64,000 nt of DNA from Amylostereum areolatum (taxonomy: Eukaryota > Basidiomycota > Agaricomycetes > Russulales > Stereaceae): assembly GCA_012932865.1 (NCBI GenBank), contig SAXG01000038.1:1-64000 (forward strand), in the 5' to 3' direction. A program made the position numbers and the translations under genes. Below are positions 50,542 to 59,999 of this stretch, piece by piece; position 1 is the first letter of the stretch; every line of letters begins with the position of its first letter. The notes under the pieces were generated by a model. It was not told where the DNA came from. It worked only from the letters and a program-made list of their open reading frames with translations, and searched no databases.

Positions 50542-50704
50542 CTCACTCGGGAGTTCCCACAATGATGTCTCACATGACCGGAGGACTTAGATAATCAGAG
50601 ATGAATTAATTGATGGCGCCCATCCGGCGGACCCTCCGGGTGCGCGGTGTCAAATGTTTCTCAAGGGGGTGGGCTCAGGTGAGGAAAGCAATGTGATAGC
50701 GACT

Positions 50705-51013
50705 AACGAGTACATTCAAGATAAAGTAAATAAACGGACCTCCGGCGGACCTTCCAGTGATGGTGCGCCATGCGCCGGGCTAAAAGGAGATGTGGATGGC
50801 GAGGATGGATGTACCAATGGAAGGGAGGACCGAACAGACGGAAGGATCGGGGTTCGGTCCTCCCTTCCACTTTCTTCCGTCTGTTCGGTCCTCCCTTCCA
50901 CTGGTACATCCATCCTCGCCATCCACATCTCCTTTTAGCCTGGCACATGGCGCACCATCGCTGGAAGGTCCGCCGGAGGTCCGTTTATTTACTTTATCTT
51001 GAATGTACTCGTT
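50705..51013. repeat. Large hairpin: 140-bp inverted repeat, 29-bp loop
   Basis: 50705-50844 and 50874-51013 are inverted copies, matching at about 136 of 140 positions, with a 29-nt spacer that itself repeats the inner TTCGGTCCTCCCTTCCAC. The four differences are all transitions. Because of the symmetry both strands carry the same short open frame, which I do not count as a gene. Two TCCGGCGGACC-type motifs lie in the arms. A transcript through it would fold into a long double-stranded RNA. Confidence 0.95.
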
Positions 51014-51025
51014 ACATAGTGAGAT

Positions 51026-51499
51026 GTGACCTAAAATTCCTACCCTTCCCTCATGTTCCCCGGCCCCTACCTGAACTATCTCAGCCAAATGTTCAACGAG
51101 ACCGTCAAAGTGCACACGGTCCCGAGCGGCAACTCGGACGCGGACAGTACTTCCGACACGCGCTCCCACCAAGCGCAGGCGGGTCTCCAGCTCGTCCGCG
51201 ACCGACCCCCCTTCGTCCGCGGTGTCCTATTCCTCCTTTGGGCACCGTCGCATCCGTCCAGCAATAACAGCAACAGCAACAACTCGTCTATCGGCGGGGT
51301 TGGTGCCAGATACCAGATCGATCTGTACTGTACACTCCACCCCATCCCACCTCCTATGATGGCGATCTTCATACCTATGTGACCACCAGGGGTTCCGGAT
51401 GTTTTGATGGTGCACAGCATACATCGCATAGGTGGGAGGAATGGATTGAGTCGGTGAAGGGGAAGGACAGGGCACTGGGTTTGACTTGGGGATGCTCAT
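51026..51499 (-). CDS. Small cargo locus, copy 2
   Basis: A minus-strand ATG at 51499 begins MSIPKSNPVPCPSPSPTQSI, nearly the same as copy 1 (MSIPKSHPVSHPALSPPRHT), and both continue with MYAVH. A later frame near 51230-51030 reads like an exon (ADELETRLRLVGARVGSTVR). The intron between is unclear, as in copy 1. The 3' end runs into the hairpin at 51013. Function unknown. Confidence 0.4.
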
Positions 51500-51684
51500 G
51501 TCTTCTGTGCTATTGATGAAGATGAGATGTGATCTTTGCTCATTTTTATCCTTCTTCAGATGTTGCCGGATTCACACATCACATGACAAAAGCGATGCGA
51601 TAGCAGACATGGTGCGACTAGGTACATTCAAGATATTTTTCAAAAGTCCGGACCCTCCGGCGGACCCTCCGGCGACGCGCTACC

Positions 51685-53527
51685 TCACTTCTCGCCCTGC
51701 TGAAACTTCCGCATGAGGGCCATGAACGGCGCGAGCTTCTCATCAAGCTTGCGATCGATGAGGGCGCTGATGGAATCAGCAGTGGTGGTGTCCAACCCAC
51801 CATCCACCTGCATCGGCTCCACCGCCTCCGGTGCGGCCTTCGCCTTCCCCTTCCCTGCACCAAGCGCCGCCGCCAACCCTCCCTCCTCCTCTGCCGACAT
51901 GGGGACCAGCTCCGGTGCGAGCAGGACGTGTCCTCCGCTGGACGCGGCCTTGCGGTACCACACCTCGGACGACTCGGGGTGGGGGGTCCAGACGGTGTCG
52001 TTCAGGTTCTTCAGCTGCGCGAGGGGTTCCTGCACGAGGGTGACAATCTCCGCCGCGATCCGGGCAGAGATGCGATCCTCGAGGACGCGCATTGCGGCCT
52101 CAAGTCCGAGGCCATCTAGATGATGAATGTCAGTATCCTGCGACATAAGACAAGACACACATTGGACTTACCGTAGATGTTGCCACCGTCGGAGGCACCC
52201 TCCGACGACTCTCCCTCCTGGCGTCGACGCTTGTGGGGGGGGGCCTCTTCTGCTGGGGGGGCCAAATCCGCTCCGGCTTCTTCAACCGACTTCCTCTTCA
52301 ACATCGGCGAGTCAGTGGCGATCGCCATCGCAGGGTTGAGGGGGGCCGAGGGCGACGGCGTCGGGGGTCCAGCGGGAGGGGAGGGGGATCCACGTTGGAT
52401 CACGTCTGCGTTGTCCAGTGCCTTTGCAGCCAACGTTGACGGCTGCACGGAAGCGGGAGCCGCGGGGGGGGCAGGCTGAGCGGTGGCAGGAGGTGTGGGA
52501 GGCGGAGACTGAGCAGGGGCGGGAGCTGCGGGGGGGGCAGGCTGAGCGGGGGCGGGAGCCGTGGGGGGGGCAGGCTGAGCGGGGGCGGGAGCCGTGGGGG
52601 GGGCAGGCTGAGCGGGGGCGGGAGCTGCGGGGGCGGGAGCCGCAGGGGGGGAAGGCTGAGCGGGGGCGGGAGTCGCCGTGGGGGGGGCGCGCTCGGAGGC
52701 GGGAGCCGGAGGGGGGGCGTGCTCGGAGGTGGGAGCCGGAGGGGGGGCATGCATGGGCGGTGGAGGCGGAGGCGGGGTCTTCTGTGCCACGGAGGCCTTG
52801 GCCTTGGCCTTCGGCTTTGGCTTGGCCGTGGTTTCCTTCTTAGAAGTCGACGCAGTGGGAGGGGGGGCCTTCTTTGTCTCGGATGGAGACACAGGGGGGG
52901 GGTGGGCGCCTTTTTCTCGGACGCGGACGCGGACGGCACAGCCTTCTTGGGGGGGGGTTTAGTTGCCGAGGTTGTAGATGTGGGAGGGGGGAAAATCTTC
53001 TGGGCAGAAGAGGAGGTCGGAGGTGGTGCATCCGGGGCCGGGGTCGGAGCGTTCTTTTTCTTCTTGGCGGTCCAAAAATCTAAAGTGATGTCAGTATATG
53101 GACCTGGTGAGTCAAGGGGCACATACCTTCCTCCAGCCACCACCGAGGGCCAATGTCCCCCACCCACTTCCGTGCGTAAAGGTCCGTGTCGACCGCGTTG
53201 ACCTCCTGGAGCCACAGGTGACGGTCTTTGCCTTTCATCGCCTTGTAGATGGCGCCGACAAAGTCCGGGTACTTGTTGATGCCGAGGGCGGCACCCTTCT
53301 TGTGCATGTCCATGGCGAGGGGTTTCTGCCAAAATGTTAGTAAAGGAGGGAGATGGAAAGGTCAGTCAACGCACCAGAACCTCGTGAAACCTGGTCCAAA
53401 ATACCACCCCGGGAACCACCTTGCGCCTGTGCAGCTCGCACACGACCTCGTGCAGGATCCGCTCCAAGCGCATCACATCATCGCTGTAGGTGGCGACGTC
53501 GGTGTTGATGTCTACCGTGGACGACAT
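51685..53527 (-). CDS. Accessory family gene 4 (Pro/Ala-rich, no Zn cluster)
   Basis: Exon 1 (53527-53375) encodes 51 residues ending PGVVFWTRFHEVL before a GTGCGT donor. Exon 2 (53325-53127) is 199 nt, the same length as in gene 2, and contains GAALGINKYPDF and RWWLEE. The long exon from 53079 opens DFWTAKKKKN. It then passes through a very Pro/Ala/Gln-rich repeat region with repeated PAPAQPAPP units and ends at 52172. The last exon is 52115-51685. Within the long exon the frame breaks at a C9 run (plus-strand G run 52894-52902): one extra base would join the two open halves. This may be a frameshift or an assembly error. No cysteine cluster is present. Confidence 0.68.
52894..52902 (-). other. 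Homopolymer frame break in accessory gene 4
   Basis: Nine C on the coding strand. The upstream frame (ending ASEKKAPTPP) and the downstream frame (VSPSETKKAPPP) are off by one base here. Ten C would make them continuous. Confidence 0.7.
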
Positions 53528-53792
53528 TTGAGGAGGATGGCAGAGGGACGAAGCGGGAGAGTGTGAGGTCGGTGAGGTGAGGTAAGAGACAAGAGAAGAA
53601 AAGAGAAGCGAAGTTGACTTTCCCGCGCCGATGACAAATATGCTTCCACGATCATGTGGTCGACGCGTCACCTTTGTTCGCAAGTCGTTCCTTCCTCCTT
53701 AACATTTACCACCATCACGCAGGTAAGGATTACTTTGGAGGATGTAATCTTTTGGGATGACTAACTTTGAATGAGGTTTGCTATTGCAAAAC

Positions 53793-54416
53793 ATGGACAG
53801 GACATCCGGACATACCGAAGACCGCAATGTCGTGCGCACGTCATTCAGCATGATAGCCCAGTATGGGTCGGAGAGTAGTCAAGCGGGAGGCCAATCCGAA
53901 CGGCAATGTAAGGCTTTTTTTAATGAGATAAACTTTTGATCTGCTGACACGGGTGATCCAGCTGAAGAGACCCCGGACATTTTGCTCCTGAGTGAGGCCA
54001 GACCCTCCGGCGGGTTGGCATCCGGACCTCCGAGTCCTCTCACGGACCCTGTGGGGTCCGACAGTGAGGACGATGAGCCTGTGCCAATGACTCTTCCTGG
54101 GCTCCAAGACGGAGCTCCCGACGTCATGGTTCACCCATGGCAGGTGGAACCGCTTGTGCTGCGTGAGATGCGTGAGATGCGTGAGCTGAGAGCATCGCGG
54201 ACAGAGCCACTTCCCTATTTTATGGGTGGCCCAGGGTCCCAGGGTCCGGCCGTGCTGCGTCAGCGGAATAACAAGCGGTTGCGAACCAGTCCTGATGGAA
54301 AGGGGAAGAAGCGTGCGCGATCCGGTGAGTACCTCGGTCAGTGTTGGGCTGCTGATGACTGATTATATCATCTTGTAGATATTTCATCCGGGCAAGGTGA
54401 GGAAACAACGGAGTAG
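53793..54416 (+). CDS. Second small acidic-to-basic cargo protein
   Basis: Exons 53793-53907, 53962-54324 and 54379-54416 close in phase to 171 residues. It starts MDRTSGHTEDRNVV. The middle is acidic (VGSDSEDDEPVPMT) and the end is basic (RQRNNKRLRTSPDGKGKKRA), followed by a short acidic tip. It converges on the transposase gene with 34 bp between their stop codons, so the two 3' ends may overlap in transcripts. It is similar in size and charge layout to the protein at 49474, but I see no clear residue-by-residue similarity. Confidence 0.7.
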
Positions 54417-54450
54417 TAACTTTTTGTGGGAGGGTACAATGTAAATAATA

Positions 54451-57400
54451 TTACACTGTCACATTGTACTTCCAGAATACCGCCTGAGCTTCCTGCCTTA
54501 ACGTCGTCCAGGTTTCTATCTGACGGGAGTCATAGCAAGCTGCTCCAATATCCCCACGTCCTAGGTCCGTGTTCCGGATGTTGGACCATTCAGATACCTT
54601 TCTGTTGTGGAACCGGAGCGTGTTCCCCATCTGAGCGCGGACACGTCCGATCTGTTCTTTCGTCCGGTCTAGGTTTGCCTTCGCGCGAAGAAGATTGACC
54701 CGAAGGACTGTACAAGAGTGAGCAGGTATCAGAAGGGGTTAGGATGACAACTTCTCACACTCATCCTTCCACGTCGGATTCGAAGAGTCTGCCTCCGACG
54801 GGCGATCCATTGTCCAAAACCACGCGAGTTGAGCGCGGACGGTGTGTGGGTTGGACGGGTCAATAATAGTGGTGCTTGCTTTGAGGTCTTGTTTGGTGAG
54901 GGGTTTGAAACGGTCAAGGACAGTCGGATCTGCGTGAAGTCGGCCCAGTGCTTTCCGAGAGTCCATGTAGACTTGTACATGCTGCCGAAGGGTACCGAGG
55001 GTCCCCGTGACGGCCGAATATGCACGGGTTACCTGGCGTTGAGTGGAAGCTGGCCGGACCCCCGTCCGGTACTGAAATGAGAGAATTCCGACACTGTTAC
55101 GGATCTCCCCAAGGGCATCATTGGCGACACCAATCCACAGCTGAGTCTCCTCCTCCATGACAGGGCGGTTGGTTTCGCTGCCTCGCCATGTTTCAGACAT
55201 GGAGGATGGAAGCATGATTGGTAGGCACTCTGCTGGAATTTGAGTTGACGTTTTCTTTGCAGGGGAATCTGCAACGGGAAGAAGTTCGATCTCGCCAACC
55301 TCGTCCAACTGGGGAATAAAGTCTGAAGCGGCTCGGACCCCGGACCATCCGAGCTGCTTCCGTATAGCACCGTTGAAGGACATGATTTGTTGCTTCAATT
55401 TTGACTGGCGTCCGGCAATTGTCAATGAGTCCTGACTCGGCCGCCTCTTTTCTGCCTGTAGAGATAGTCTATAGAGAATGTTACAGTGGGATGAGAAGGC
55501 AGGTGGGGAAACTCACTGTGCCCCCCGGAGGCGGATTCCACTTGCCAGCCATTTCACGCGGACCCCTCCCCCAAGAGCCTTTTCCTTCTCTATTAATCGC
55601 ATCTGTAGCTCCTTCTTCCCCGGAGCTAGGACTTGGTGAGTATGGAGATGATATGGATGGGATGTTGTCGTACCAAGCTCAAGGCGGACATCGAAAATGG
55701 TCATTTTCTCACGATCTGTCTCTCGACAGTTGAGTGCCTCGTCCATCTCGGACAGCCACCCTTCCACCTGTTCTTCTGTCGCTTGGGCTTTGAGCTCCTT
55801 ATAATACTTGTCTCGGTCTGGGAGGTCGGTCTGGGCTTCGCGGAGGCGGCGGTCCAACATTGCGGCTGGATGGAAATTAAGTAGATTCCGGATGTGAGGG
55901 TTGTGGACGCACGCATTCCGATGGCCTTCCTCCAGTTTGTGTTAAATATATGCCAGTTGAGATGCTCTTCACGAGCTGCGGGTGTCATGGCCTGAGCATT
56001 TCGGGAGGCGGCGTTGAGGATCGACCAAAGTGTTTCCACGATCTCGCCATCGATGTATCCTATTCCAGGGATATAAACCGGTGCAAACTTGGCGAAGCAG
56101 TCATCCACATGTCCGTGGATGTGAAAGACACCGACGCCCTGTTTTATCTTGAGGCCCGGAGGGAGTTCGAGATACATGCTGCCATCGACTCGGCGCCGGA
56201 GGTGGATTCCGTACTTACACATAATGTTGTACGATACCATAACTTCTTCAATACCTCCGAGACTGTGCTGGAGTGCGCTGCACAATGCATAATCAACATT
56301 CGCCTGCCTAGAGCGGGGTACATAGTCAGTGATACGCATGCAGGGAGGATATGGATGGTGACGGACTTTTCTCCCTTCTGCAAGTTGACGGTTCCAACAG
56401 GGAGCCAGCATCCGTGGTCTGCACATGCCACAGAGACTATACCGGACACATCCCTTCCTTTGTGTTCTGAGTCGGCCTGCAACACTGCACGGTGGTTGAC
56501 ACACTTCACTCTGGTGGTCTGAAAATTAATAAGTTCAACATTTACATTACGAAGGACAAGATATCCGGACCTTGGTCTCCACCGCATTCGCAAGATGGGT
56601 TTGGTAATGCGCTTCCGGGACAAAATACCCAGTTCCATGACCCAATCGGACTTCCTTTTTCTGCGGGGTTGCGGACGCGAGATGTTGTGCGCTGTAGTTT
56701 CCATCTAGGACGACGGTGGCAATGTACTTGAACCTAGAGCAAGGATATGTCAGTACTTGCAAAGGGACATGGGAAGCTGGTGCACTTGTCTGGATCGTCC
56801 TTCCAATTCACCTCCAGATTGACACCAGGTTGAGGACAGGTTATGCATCCAAGTGTTAGTTGTCCTGGGGCCAGTGTAGGGGAGTCGGATGCGTGAAATC
56901 ATTTCAGCAACGTCAAATAGCGATATTGTCGATTTGTTCGGCGGAGTTCCTGGTAGCGAGTCTGGATTTTGTCAGTGCCATTGTTAGGAGTCCGTACGGT
57001 GTCCGAAGTGGATAGGGACGTACCGGTGTTTTCCCAGGGGACCTTCGGTACGATTTCACTTTCACCTGTTGAAAATATGAGCTGAGTGTTGTGTGGGATA
57101 TGATATTTTGGTCGCAAGCATCATCCAATGCAGAAAATGTAAACGCAGACTTGGGAGTCTTGACGCTTGCCGGATACAATCCCAGTTTGAGTAGCTGTAG
57201 GTCATCGGCAGCAGCTTCTTCGCATTTGCAGAAATGGACCCCTATGCAATGAGCACCTGTTGAATGGACGACCACCATGATCCTGTTGTTGAATGGATCT
57301 ACGAAGACGGGTTGATCGGATGCGGGAGATGGGAGGGGTGGGATGGGTGTAGTCGGGGTGGATGGGACAGAGGTGGATGGGACAGGGGTGGAAGGTCTTG

Positions 57401-58421
57401 ATGGTGTTGGTGTAGTGAGTACTGGTGGAGGATGGGGTTGGGGGGTGGAAACGGACTCCGGTGGTGGCGTCGGGTCAGGTGTGGGCATCGTGGGAGCGAC
57501 AAAATGATTGGACGTAGGGGGCGCTGACTGGGGTGGTGGTGTGGGCTCCGGGGTATAAACCAGAGGTGGGAGATGATCGTGAGCATCGGGAGGAGGGGTC
57601 GGATGTATCGGAGGAGGGGTTGGATGGATGGATGGATGAGTTGATTGTTTGCTTCCAATGGGAGCCGCGTGTCCGAGAGTGATACTAGATGTTGATGGGC
57701 ATGGCTGTCCTCCGTGTCCGAGATGAATGATCACACCCACGTCATGTAACCAGGCATCAGTGAAGTGCCCTCCAGTCCACCGTTGGACACGATGGAAAGG
57801 ATGACGGAGGTGGCCCTTGCGGAGGCACTCTGCGCAAACATTCGGAGAGCCGAAGCACTGCTTGCACCGCCAATTCCCATCCTCAACCCCACAATCAATG
57901 CACTTGACAGACGTCGGACCCTCCCGGCCATGCATAACGGAAGTGTACTGGGGGATCCTTGCCTTCCACTCCTTCATGAAGGTATTTTGAGACTGGACAT
58001 CGGATGGTATGAGGTGATTTGGTGAGATCCAAAAGGTCGACAGACTCACCTTGCCAGCCATCCGTTTGGTTGGAAGTTGAAGGACGGGAGGGGGCACGAA
58101 TGGTAGGTGGTCATCGTGGTCATCGTCGTGTGTGAAGTCGTCCTGAGGGGGATCGCCGTCGTCCAGCCATTGATCCTGGGCCTGTTCTAGTCTCTGCTTG
58201 GCTAGTGGGCTGAGTACTCTGTTCTTGACCGGGTCTCCCATTGCTCGTGCTTGAAATTTGATTTTGCCATACCAATTCCGTTTAGCCTTGTTCTGGGTGA
58301 CTCTTGACTCCGAATACACAGTTTTCCTGCCCATGGGGTATGAAGGGGCACAGATAGCAGTGGGTAGAGATGGGGATTTATGAGGAAGGGGGATTGACAC
58401 GTATGGTCGATGGGAAGACAC
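54451..58421 (-). pseudogene. CxC2-KDZ transposase, carrying a nonsense codon
   Basis: Exons on the minus strand: 58421-58050, 57992-57024, 56961-56786, 56733-56571, 56518-56367, 56307-55913, 55865-55674, 55631-55517, about 55450-54759, and 54707-54451, about 1150 codons. An N-terminal CxC2 cluster (CIDCGVEDGNWRCKQC..., then CAEC, H and H) is followed by a Pro-rich linker and HFCKCEE. The KDZ core then follows: CITCPQPGVNL, VVLDGNYSAQHL, HGTGYFV, CVNHRAV, GVGVFHIHGHVDDCF and GIGYIDGEIVETLW. It should cut and join the element ends as an RNase H-fold DDE nuclease. Two faults: TGA at 56901-56899 (codon about 468), where relatives have Trp, and SYNIMC where relatives have Y-D-x-x-C (AAC at 56228-56226). 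The family consensus is from memory. Confidence 0.88.
56899..56901 (-). other. In-frame TGA in the KDZ transposase
   Basis: The frame is open on both sides (LTLLK before, FHASDSP after) and no GT...AG pair of reasonable size removes it in phase. Confidence 0.7.
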
Positions 58422-58636
58422 ACATGCTGAGATTATCGGATCGAAGGGAGACCACGTGGAATCAGTACCTTTCTAATATAATTCATCTAACTTAGTGCCT
58501 CGGATGGATCGGACGGATGAACTAGAGACAATGTGGGATATTATCAGACATGGTATGTGGAATGTGTGCAAAAGGGTGGGTAATCAGGTAGTAGACAGAG
58601 TGGAGGTAGATATCGAAGCCTCCGACATTTGCTAGA
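58422..58636. other. Transposase promoter region inside the element
   Basis: Between the transposase start and the right subterminal array. No gene seen. Confidence 0.45.
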
Positions 58637-58828
58637 GGGTCCAAAGAGGTCCGAGAGTCCGAGGGTCCGAGGGTCCGAGGGTCCGAGGGTCCGAACTGTC
58701 ACTGAGGGTCCGGGACATTTCTGCAGTGTCCGAGGAGCCCTGGACAGTGGAGGAGGGGGCAAGGGGAAGTATCTGAGGTGGTATCATAGGTGGACCCCAC
58801 ATGGGCCCATGTGTACCTTGGGGTACCG
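58637..58828. repeat. Right subterminal array (GGGTCCGAG) and palindromes
   Basis: A 9-bp unit GGGTCCGAG is repeated about four times at 58662-58693, with related GGTCCGAGAG units before it. Nearer the end lie a perfect 14-bp palindrome ACATGGGCCCATGT and a GGTACC-flanked segment. The left end has CATCCGGGCC arrays instead, so the two subterminal regions differ. Confidence 0.8.
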
Positions 58829-58916
58829 TGGGCCCACCGTGGGGTTTGTGTTGATAACGGACTAACAGACGTGTGGGTTATGTGTTGACAACAGCACTAA
58901 TTGACTGTCTTATGTG
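58829..58916 (-). repeat. Right terminal inverted repeat
   Basis: Inverted partner of 38805-38890. The 26 innermost bases are identical, and the outer part matches in blocks (ACACATAA, CCAC, AGACAGTCAA). Confidence 0.9.
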
Positions 58917-58924
58917 GCCTTGCG
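58917..58924 (+). other. Target site duplication, right copy (GCCTTGCG)
   Basis: Identical to 38797-38804. The next codon of the host gene (CCA) begins at 58925. Confidence 0.9.
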
Positions 58925-59515
58925 CCACCTCCCTCCGACAATGCCCTGGCTGGGCCGTCGACAATCAATCATGGTATGTTGACTGCTTGCTCGGCGGCAG
59001 CGCGGTTAATTTACTTGTGACTATTGCAATTGTAGCGTCAGGTTCAAGCCAGCCCACTGACTCCGTCGCTCCCACCAGCACCACAGGAAAGGTCAAGGCT
59101 CGCAAAGTCAAAGCACCCGCCGCTGCCGCTATCAAGTTATCCTCCAAGTACAAGGGTGGAGTCATCAGCCCACAGTGAGTCCACTGCTAAATTCCCTGGC
59201 CTTGACGGTACCGACTTTATTGTTTCAGGTCCCTGGTCATGCAACGTATGCTGGACGCGGACCCTGATGTCCTTTACAATGCTTACACGGTCGCATTTAC
59301 CGCTCTCACCCTCAAAGACCTAGCGGTATGTGTCCTTTGCTCGCCGCTTGCGCATATAACTAACGTGCGCATGCGGCGGCATTCCAACAGGCTCTCAAGT
59401 TAGAATGCAAAAATTTGGTGTGTTGGTCTTTGTTGGACTTGGCCGCGCTCTCTCGTAACTTCTAACCTGCGGTTTCAAACAGCGTAGCGCGGAGAAGGCC
59501 CGGAAGGCGACGTAG
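58925..59515 (+). pseudogene. Host gene, 3' part, separated by the KDZ element
   Basis: The remainder of the interrupted exon (58925-58973) and exons 59036-59174, 59229-59325, 59391-59417 and 59483-59515 continue the host frame in phase to a TAG. The encoded C-terminus has a basic Ala/Lys stretch (GKVKARKVKAPAAAAIK), then SLVMQRMLDADPDVLYNAYT and a final short charged helix. Together with the 5' part the unbroken gene would encode about 800 residues. In this allele these exons lack their start and are probably not translated. Confidence 0.8.
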
Positions 59516-59999
59516 GCGAATGTGCAAGATAGCGGGAGGGTGCAGGACAGCAGAAAAAGGGAGTCGGGACCGGCATATTTTACGATCGTTTTAATGGTAC
59601 CGTTGCTCGTATGAATCGCTGGCAATATACCGGGCTAGTTTCATGCCCTCCTTCTTTTCGAACGGGGTGAATCGAGACCAATCTCACCGTGGACAAACAG
59701 CTCAATCGGATTCAATCGAGGTCAATCGCGCCGCAGACAGTGACTTCAATCGTAGTGAATATATTATAAACAGCAGGTTGTATCTATGTCAATCGTAGGG
59801 AATAGACCACGCGCAGGATATACATGCCCGAAAACAAAGATTGAAGTGAACTTGACGGCTTCTTTCGTAGCCGACAAACGCCAGAAGCCGCGGGGAAACT
59901 CGTTTGTCCGATTTTAAAGTTTCACGGGGAGCGTCCTCGATTCGACGCGATCATCTGCAGAAGAACTCTGTGAATCCCTCTCAATTTTCGCGTTTCTCA
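59516..59999. other. Intergenic, no supported gene
   Basis: Contains near-repeats of a TCAATCG(A/T)GGT-type phrase between about 59690 and 59770. No exon set seen. Confidence 0.5.

Larger units (their letters stand above)
38805..58916 (-). mobile_element. 20.1-kb KDZ (Kyakuja-Dileera-Zisupton) DNA transposon with cargo
   Basis: The boundaries are set by the 8-bp direct repeat, by ~88-bp terminal inverted repeats, and by the host reading frame, which is restored when the interval plus one octamer is removed. A CxC2-KDZ transposase gene lies near the right end on the minus strand. Cargo from left to right: accessory genes 1 and 2 (-), accessory gene 3 (+), a large unknown gene (+), a small acidic/basic gene (+), two related small loci (-) around a hairpin, accessory gene 4 (-), a second small acidic/basic gene (+), and the transposase (-). 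Composition differs from the flanks through frequent GGTCC/TCCGGA motifs. At 20 kb it is far larger than a minimal DNA transposon. Confidence 0.93.

Noticed and set aside
50654..50948. Open frames on both strands through the hairpin encoding the same peptide
   Set aside because: The identity is a by-product of the inverted repeat; no start context or splice support.
51831..53201. Long Gly/Arg- or Pro-rich frames on the plus strand opposite accessory gene 4
   Set aside because: Shadows of the Pro/Ala-rich coding strand; the minus-strand model has the family start and splice sites.
57024..57066. Extra intron in the transposase ending at the CAG before 57066
   Set aside because: It would leave a distance too short for an intron; the frame reads through to a good GTACGT donor at 57023.
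38805..58916. Starship-type giant element
   Set aside because: No DUF3435 tyrosine-recombinase captain is visible. The element has terminal inverted repeats, an 8-bp duplication and a KDZ transposase instead.
38805..58916. TET/JBP dioxygenase cargo
   Set aside because: Some fungal KDZ elements are reported with such genes, but no frame in the element shows an H-x-D plus later histidine and arginine pattern.
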